Below are positions 59,769 through 64,000 of a DNA stretch of 64,000 nucleotides, in pieces. The notes below the pieces were generated by a model. That model saw only the letters and a list, made by a program, of their open reading frames with translations, did not search any database and was not told the DNA's origin. A program made the translations under genes and the position numbers. The stretch is from CAWDVH01 sp963805705 (GTDB lineage Bacteria; Actinomycetota; Actinomycetes; Streptosporangiales; Streptosporangiaceae): assembly GCA_963805705.1 (NCBI GenBank), contig CAWDVH010000001.1, positions 1,178,001-1,242,000 on the forward strand, in the 5' to 3' direction. Position 1 is the first letter of the stretch. The number at the start of each line of letters is the position of its first letter.

Positions 59769-60734
59769 ATGATCGAAGCCCACGGCCTAGTCAAGCGCTA
59801 CGGCTCCACGATGGCCGTCAACGACCTGTCTTTCTCCATCCGGCCCGGCATGGTCACCGGTTTCCTCGGCCCGAACGGCGCCGGGAAGACCACTACCATG
59901 CGGATGATCCTGGGCCTCGACGCGCCGACGCAGGGCTCGGTAACCGTAGGGGGCCGCAGCTACCGTGACCTCCCGGCGCCCATGCGCGAGGTGGGCGCCC
60001 TCCTCGACGCCAAGGCGCTGCACGGTGGTCGCCGGGCCAGCGACCACCTGCTATGCCTGGCCCGGAGTAACGGCATCCCCCGCAGCCGGGTGGACGAGGT
60101 GCTCACCATCGTCGGTCTGGAGGGCGTGGCCGGGCGTCGGGCGAAGGGCTTTTCGCTGGGCATGGGTCAGCGGCTCGGCATCGCCTCGGCGCTCCTCGGG
60201 GACCCGGCCGTGCTCATCTTCGACGAACCGGTGAACGGCCTCGACCCCGACGGCATCCACTGGGTCCGGACCCTCCTGCGGGGGCTGGCCGCCGAGGGCC
60301 GCACCGTGCTGGTCTCCAGCCACCTGATGAGCGAGATGGCCCTGACCGCCGACCACCTGCTGGTGATCGGCAAGGGCGCGCTGATCGCCGATACCAGCGT
60401 GGACGAGTTCGTGCGGTCCAGTTCCCGGCAGTCGGTCCACGTCCGCAGCCCCCAGGCGGCCGAGCTGGCCGCCCGCTGCCGGGAGGCCGGTGCCATCGTC
60501 CGGGCCGGGAGCACCTCCCGGGTGGCGGCCGCGCCCGTGGCCGGCACGGACGCCGGGACCGACCCCGACGTCATCGAGATCACCGGGATGGACAGCGCCG
60601 AGGTGGGAAGGCTGGCCGCCGCCCATGGCATCGCCCTGTCCGAGCTCATCCCCGTCCGGGCTTCGCTGGAGGAGGCGTTCATGGAACTGACTCGAGAGAG
60701 CGTGGAGTACCAGGCGGCCGGGGCGCCCCGATGA
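59769..60734 (+). CDS. ABC exporter ATP-binding subunit (ABC-2, DrrA-like)
   Basis: Cytoplasmic ATPase of 321 residues of the drug/antibiotic exporter group. Walker A GPNGAGKT is at 34-41, the signature FSLGMGQRLGIAS near 130, Walker B AVLIFDEPVNG near 155 and the switch His in SSHLMSEM. The C-terminal 80 residues are the DrrA-like extension. Likely exports the drug or lipid that the upstream MerR regulator senses. 37 bases after merR; overlaps the permease gene by four bases (ATGA). Confidence 0.95.
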   Translation: MIEAHGLVKRYGSTMAVNDLSFSIRPGMVTGFLGPNGAGKTTTMRMILGLDAPTQGSVTVGGRSYRDLPAPMREVGALLDAKALHGGRRASDHLLCLARSNGIPRSRVDEVLTIVGLEGVAGRRAKGFSLGMGQRLGIASALLGDPAVLIFDEPVNGLDPDGIHWVRTLLRGLAAEGRTVLVSSHLMSEMALTADHLLVIGKGALIADTSVDEFVRSSSRQSVHVRSPQAAELAARCREAGAIVRAGSTSRVAAAPVAGTDAGTDPDVIEITGMDSAEVGRLAAAHGIALSELIPVRASLEEAFMELTRESVEYQAAGAPR

Positions 60735-61561
60735 CCGACGCCACGATCGCCCTCACCGGCCCGGACCACCGGGCAGCCTTCCGTGCATCCACCTTCGGCG
60801 ACGTGCTGCGCTCGGAGTGGGTCAAGCTCCGTTCGGTCCGATCGACTTTCTGGGCGCTGACCGTGACCGTCGTGCTCGGCATCGGCCTGGGGGCCGTCAT
60901 CAGCGCGATCACCGCCCACGCCTACGCCAGGTTCAGCGTCTCCGACAAGCTGAGCTGGGATCCGACCGGGATCAGCCAGTCGGGGGTGGCCATCGCCTCG
61001 GTGGCCATCGTCGTGCTCGGGGTGCTCTGCGTCAGCTCCGAGTACTCCTCCGGGATGATCCGCACCAGCCTGATCGCCGTCCCGAAGCGAGGCCGGGTAC
61101 TGGCAGCCAAGTCGCTGGTCCTCGCCGTGGTGACCTTTGTCGTGGGCGAGGTCGTCAGCTTCACGGCGTTCTTCGCGGGCCAGGCCCTCATCAGCGGCCA
61201 TGCCCCCCAGGCGGCGCTCGGCGATCCCGGGGTAGCCCGGGCGGTGGCGGGATCAGGGCTGTACCTGACCGCCCTGGCGGTGCTCAGCGTCGCCGCGGGG
61301 GCCTTGCTCCGGCACCCGGCCGCCGCCATCGCCAGCATGATGGCCGTCTTGTTCGTCCTCCCCGGGATCGCCCAGGCGCTGCCGGACTCGTGGCGGCACC
61401 CGGTCACCGAGTTCTGGCCGACCCAGGCCGGGAGCCAGCTCACTAACGTCTACCACTCCGCCCACACCCTCCAGCCCTGGCCCGGCTTCGGCGTGATGTG
61501 CCTGTTCGTCGCCATCGTGTACGCCATCGCCTGGATGCTGCTGGACCGCCGGGACGCATGA
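60731..61561 (+). CDS. ABC-2-type permease subunit
   Basis: Membrane partner of the preceding ATPase, 276 residues with six hydrophobic segments: VTVVLGIGLGAVISAI, GVAIASVAIVVLGVLCV, LVLAVVTFVVGEVVSF, LYLTALAVLSVAAGALL, AAIASMMAVLFVLPGIAQAL and GFGVMCLFVAIVYAIAWMLL. N-terminal SEWVKLRSVRSTFWAL is typical of ABC-2 permeases. Together they form a two-gene exporter, with the dimer giving the full transporter. Confidence 0.93.
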   Translation: MTDATIALTGPDHRAAFRASTFGDVLRSEWVKLRSVRSTFWALTVTVVLGIGLGAVISAITAHAYARFSVSDKLSWDPTGISQSGVAIASVAIVVLGVLCVSSEYSSGMIRTSLIAVPKRGRVLAAKSLVLAVVTFVVGEVVSFTAFFAGQALISGHAPQAALGDPGVARAVAGSGLYLTALAVLSVAAGALLRHPAAAIASMMAVLFVLPGIAQALPDSWRHPVTEFWPTQAGSQLTNVYHSAHTLQPWPGFGVMCLFVAIVYAIAWMLLDRRDA

Positions 61562-61839
61562 TGGCGGTCAGGGCGCATCGCCAATACCCAGGACCCCGGC
61601 CCCCGTTGCCATCGACGCCCTCCAGCAGGACCGGCCGTATCTGCTTCCGGTAGACAGCCTGGTTGGGAGCGTAGGCGGCTCAGCGGTCACGGAGACCGTC
61701 TATCTCAAGCAGATCCGCCCGGTCCTACTGGAGGGAGCTGAGGCTATGGACCGCATCTTGCGCGGCCCGGACGCCGCATAGACGTTCAGCGCGGTGAGAA
61801 GGCCCCTCCGGCGAGAGCAGAGAAGGCCGTTGACCTGGG
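61562..61839. other. 278-base gap between the ABC-2 permease and tRNA-Thr
   Basis: Apart from the possible remnant at 61605-61781, nothing is recognised. No strong terminator or promoter was found. Confidence 0.4.
61605..61781 (+). pseudogene. Possible C-terminal gene remnant
   Basis: A frame ending in TAG at 61781 gives IDALQQDRPYLLPVDSLV and, after VGGSAV, TVYLKQIRPVLLEGAEAM, which look like natural coding sequence but without a start or a domain I can name. The region lies between the exporter and the tRNA. Low confidence. Confidence 0.2.
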
Positions 61840-61912
61840 AGCCGCCTATCGGAATCGAACCGATGACCTATTCATTACGAGTGAATCGCTCTACCGACTG
61901 AGCTAAGGCGGC
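61840..61912 (-). tRNA. tRNA-Thr(CGT)
   Basis: On the minus strand a complete cloverleaf can be drawn: acceptor GCCGCCT paired with AGGCGGC, a D-arm with GCTCAGTCGGTAGAGC, an anticodon stem ATTCA/TGAAT with loop CTCGTAA (anticodon CGT, reading ACG), and a T-arm ATCGG-TTCGATT-CCGAT. The 3' CCA is not encoded. 73 nt. Confidence 0.96.
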
Positions 61913-61943
61913 CAGCCGCCCGCACCGCGGCGGCGCAAGGAGT

Positions 61944-62786
61944 CTACCGGTCCGCGGGCCGTTCCTGCCCGCTGCCGTGCAGAGCCTCATAGGCCTTCCG
62001 GGATCCGCAGACGCTGGCCTTCGCGCACGACCGCCGCCGCCCGTCCTCGGCCAGCTTCACCACCACCTGATCGGCCGGAACGTTGTGCCCCACGACAATC
62101 CCCGGTCCCTCAGGGGACTCGACGGAGGCGCCCAGCTTCGGCGCCTCGGCGCGGAACTCCATGTACAGCGGATGCTCGTACTTCAGGCAGCACATCAGCC
62201 GGCCGCAGGCACCGGCGATCCGCATCGGGTTCACCGGCAGATCCTGGTCCTTGGCCATCCGGACCGACACCGGCTCGAAGTCCTTCAGGAACGTGGCGCA
62301 GCACAGGTCGCGCCCGCACGGGCCGATGCCGCCCTGCAGGCGCGCCTCGTCACGGGGGCCGATCTGGCGCAGCTCCACCCGCCCCCGCAGCCGCGCGGCC
62401 AGATCGCGGACGAGGGCCCGGAAATCGACCCGGTGCGGTGCGCTGAAGTAGATGGTGAACACGTTCGGCTCGTCGACGTAGTCCACGGCGGTGATCTTCA
62501 TGGGCAGCTCGTGCTCGCGCACCAGCCGCCGTGCGGCCACCCGGGCATCGGCGCGCTTGGCCCGGTTCGACTTGTTCCTGGCCAGGTCCTCGTCGGTGGC
62601 CAGCCCGGCGCAGACCGGCAGCCCGCCGATGTCATCATCGATCCACTGCGGCGCCCAGATGCACTCGGCCACCTCCGGGCCCGCGTCGGTGGGCACCAGC
62701 ACCATGGTCCCGACCGACGGCGTATAGGGGCCAGGGTCCAGGTAATAGAGCCGACCACGCCGCTCGAAGCTGACCGCCATCATCAT
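61944..62786 (-). CDS. ricT: RicT / PSP1-domain protein
   Basis: Stage-0 sporulation protein YaaT/RicT-type, 280 residues. In Bacillus it is part of the RicAFT complex (Y-complex) needed for RNase Y action and mRNA maturation; in actinobacteria the role is not established. The PSP1 domain has the clusters CGRDLCC and CGRLMCC, Cys sets that bind an iron-sulfur cluster in the complex, and FTIYFSAPHRVDFRALVRDLAARL. The ATG complementary to 62784-62786, with GGGGGG six bases upstream, is chosen among several in-frame ATGs. It follows holB on the same strand, an arrangement seen in many bacteria. Confidence 0.92.
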   Translation of the reverse strand: MMMAVSFERRGRLYYLDPGPYTPSVGTMVLVPTDAGPEVAECIWAPQWIDDDIGGLPVCAGLATDEDLARNKSNRAKRADARVAARRLVREHELPMKITAVDYVDEPNVFTIYFSAPHRVDFRALVRDLAARLRGRVELRQIGPRDEARLQGGIGPCGRDLCCATFLKDFEPVSVRMAKDQDLPVNPMRIAGACGRLMCCLKYEHPLYMEFRAEAPKLGASVESPEGPGIVVGHNVPADQVVVKLAEDGRRRSCAKASVCGSRKAYEALHGSGQERPADR

Positions 62787-62866
62787 GCCCATCCCCCCAC
62801 GTTACGGGTCGATAACGAAGCCCGCCTCTCCGGGGCAGCAGGCGACCCCGGGCACACCAGGGATCT

Positions 62867-62909
62867 GCGGGGGCGAATTTCAGTCAATACGACTGAAATT
62901 CGCCCCCGC
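62867..62909. terminator. Perfect 19-bp inverted repeat (hairpin) between holB and ricT
   Basis: The left arm 62867-62885 is the exact reverse complement of the right arm 62891-62909, with a 5-base AATAC loop. The base of the stem is GC-rich and the top is AT-rich. There is no T-run, so it is either a symmetrical (bidirectional) terminator, an RNA-processing site, or the trace of a mobile repeat. It sits in the transcribed spacer downstream of holB. Confidence 0.6.
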
Positions 62910-63002
62910 TGTGGCCTCGAGCCAAACCGCCGACGGCCTCGACACAAGCCGGGGCCGGGCCAAGCCAGCCGGAGCGGGTCGAGCCGAGCCAGCCGGGGCG
63001 GG

Positions 63003-63070
63003 GCGAGCCGAGCCAGCGGGGCGGGGCGGGGCGAGCCGAGCCAGCGGGGCGGGGCGGGGCGAGCCGAGCC
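63003..63070. repeat. 28-base GC-rich tandem repeat, about 2.4 copies
   Basis: The unit, which begins GCGAGCCGAGCCAGCGGGGC and ends with a run of GGGGC-type bases, occurs at 63003 and 63031 and again as a 12-base partial copy at 63059. A degenerate copy lies upstream (about 62978-63002). The whole array is between 16-base direct repeats. Confidence 0.85.
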
Positions 63071-63125
63071 GTGGGCGGCCTCGACACAAGCCAGGCGCGA
63101 GCGAAGCGGCGGGCGGCGTCCGGGC

Positions 63126-64000
63126 TTAGCGGGCGGCCAGGGCGAGGGTCATCTCCTCGACGGCCAGCAGCGGGGCGACGCTGGCGGCCAGCCGCTCGCG
63201 GCACTTCATGATCGCCTCGATCCGGCGCACCGTGGCGGCGGGCGCGGAGGCGGCCGCGAGCTCGCCGACCAGGTCACGCTGGCCGTCATTGGCCAGCTCC
63301 ACATCGGCGCCGAACTGGACGGCCAGCACATCACGGTAAAAGCCGGCCAGGTCGAGCAGGGCCCGGTCGAGGGAGTCGCGCTTGACCCGCGTCGCCCGCG
63401 ACTTCTGCCGGTCCTCCAGCTCCCGGAGCGCGCCGGCCGCGCCGCGGACCGCGGTCGCGACCCCCTTGCCGGTCGAGCCCTCGCCGAACGCCTGGCGCAT
63501 CGCATCCCGTTCCGGGACGTCCAGCCCCTCGGTCACCGCGACGGTCTCCGCGTCGGCCGCCTTGACCAGATCGGCCGCCGCGGCGAGCGCGTGGCCGAGG
63601 CCCCCGCCGGGACGGGGTGCGCTGAGCTGGGCCGGAAGCCTGAGCACCTCGGCGCGGCGCGCCGCCGCCTCCGGATCGGTGGCCAGCCGGCGGGCCCGGC
63701 CGATGTGACCCTGCGCGGCCCGCGCGGCGGCCAGTGCCTGCTCCTGGCTGATCCCCTGGCGGGCCAGCACGGCCGCGACCGCCGCGGACGAGGGAGTGCG
63801 GAGCGTGATCAGGCGGCACCGCGACCTGATCGTCGTGGGCAGGTCGTCGGCCGACGGGGCGCACAGCAGCCAGACCGTTCGCGGCGCAGGTTCCTCGATG
63901 GCCTTGAGCAGCGCGTTCGCGGCCTGCTCGGTGGCGCGGTCGGCATCCTCGAACAGGACGACCCGCCACCGCCCGGAGACCGGCGCGGTGGCCGCGCGCA
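63126..64000 (-). CDS. holB: DNA polymerase III delta' subunit, N-terminal part outside the window
   Basis: Clamp-loader subunit. The stop is complementary to 63126-63128 and the open frame runs to the window's edge, 291 codons. From the right edge it reads WRVVLFEDADRATEQAANALLKAIEEP, the delta'-type sequence in which ALLK takes the place of motif B, followed by IRSRC (the SRC motif) and LITLRTPS. The N-terminal Walker A is outside. It is followed, after the hairpin spacer, by ricT, as in many bacteria. Confidence 0.95.
   Translation of the reverse strand, partial: RAATAPVSGRWRVVLFEDADRATEQAANALLKAIEEPAPRTVWLLCAPSADDLPTTIRSRCRLITLRTPSSAAVAAVLARQGISQEQALAAARAAQGHIGRARRLATDPEAAARRAEVLRLPAQLSAPRPGGGLGHALAAAADLVKAADAETVAVTEGLDVPERDAMRQAFGEGSTGKGVATAVRGAAGALRELEDRQKSRATRVKRDSLDRALLDLAGFYRDVLAVQFGADVELANDGQRDLVGELAAASAPAATVRRIEAIMKCRERLAASVAPLLAVEEMTLALAAR

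Larger units (their letters stand above)
62787..63125. other. 339-base holB-ricT spacer with a perfect hairpin and GC-rich tandem repeat
   Basis: There is no gene here. It contains a 19-base-pair perfect hairpin (62867-62909) and 28-base tandem repeats (63003-63070). The 16-base sequence GGCCTCGACACAAGCC occurs at both 62935-62950 and 63077-63092, one on each side of the repeats. Confidence 0.7.

Noticed and set aside
63003..63070. CRISPR-like array
   Set aside because: The units are contiguous tandem copies without spacers, and there are no cas genes.

Overview
The window is high-GC actinobacterial chromosome. Support comes from very GC-rich third codon positions, frequent GTG and TTG starts, GTGA/ATGA gene overlaps, an alditol oxidase close to the Streptomyces AldO type, a mycothiol-type LmbE deacetylase, an ECF sigma factor with a SnoaL-like tail, and a holB-ricT-tRNA-Thr segment at the right end. 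The sequence does not settle the genus. No phage, CRISPR array, rRNA or replication origin was seen. One tRNA, tRNA-Thr(CGT), is present.

Layout. 0-3.6 kb: a cut LmbE deacetylase, a low-molecular-weight phosphatase, alditol oxidase, an alpha/beta hydrolase and a lipoprotein. 3.7-9.1 kb: a block bounded by two 64-bp direct repeats with two mismatches. It holds a DksA/TraR zinc-finger protein, a seven-bladed RCC1-type propeller protein and a 3.5-kb gene broken by about a dozen frameshifts. 9.1-13.3 kb: DUF2252, aquaporin and a PLP decarboxylase. 13.3-20.3 kb: an SF2 helicase with one frameshift, then hen1 and pnkp, which form the bacterial Pnkp/Hen1 RNA-repair pair. 20.5-28.8 kb: ordinary enzymes, a UvrD-like helicase, an ECF sigma factor coupled to a Mug glycosylase, and a DUF1206 membrane protein. 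28.8-31.4 kb: amidase and galE.

31.3-37.8 kb is the most unusual region. Three ATP-grasp ligases of almost equal length (two on one strand, one divergent across a 30-bp gap) sit with an S51/glutamine-amidotransferase-like protein and two esterases of the enterochelin-esterase kind. It looks like a compact pathway that makes and cleaves small amide or ester conjugates. I recognise no described pathway with this gene set.

37.9-48 kb: an unknown 688-residue protein, a Tat-exported metallophosphoesterase, a secreted protein of beta-sandwich-like repeats, an LmbE-like protein that has lost its metal motif, a HEAT-repeat protein, a double-VOC protein, a pentapeptide-DinB fusion and a potassium channel. 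48.6-57.3 kb: a TetR regulator, a truncated IS3-family element, and a peptide/N-acyl-amino-acid catabolic operon (aspartoacylase-like protein, dipeptide-type ABC importer without ATPases, amidohydrolase, DUF1028). 57.5-58.5 kb: an AT-richer patch with two unknown genes. 58.9-61.6 kb: a MerR regulator with an ABC-2 exporter. 61.8-64 kb: tRNA-Thr, ricT, a perfect 19-bp hairpin, a GC-rich tandem repeat, and holB cut by the window end.
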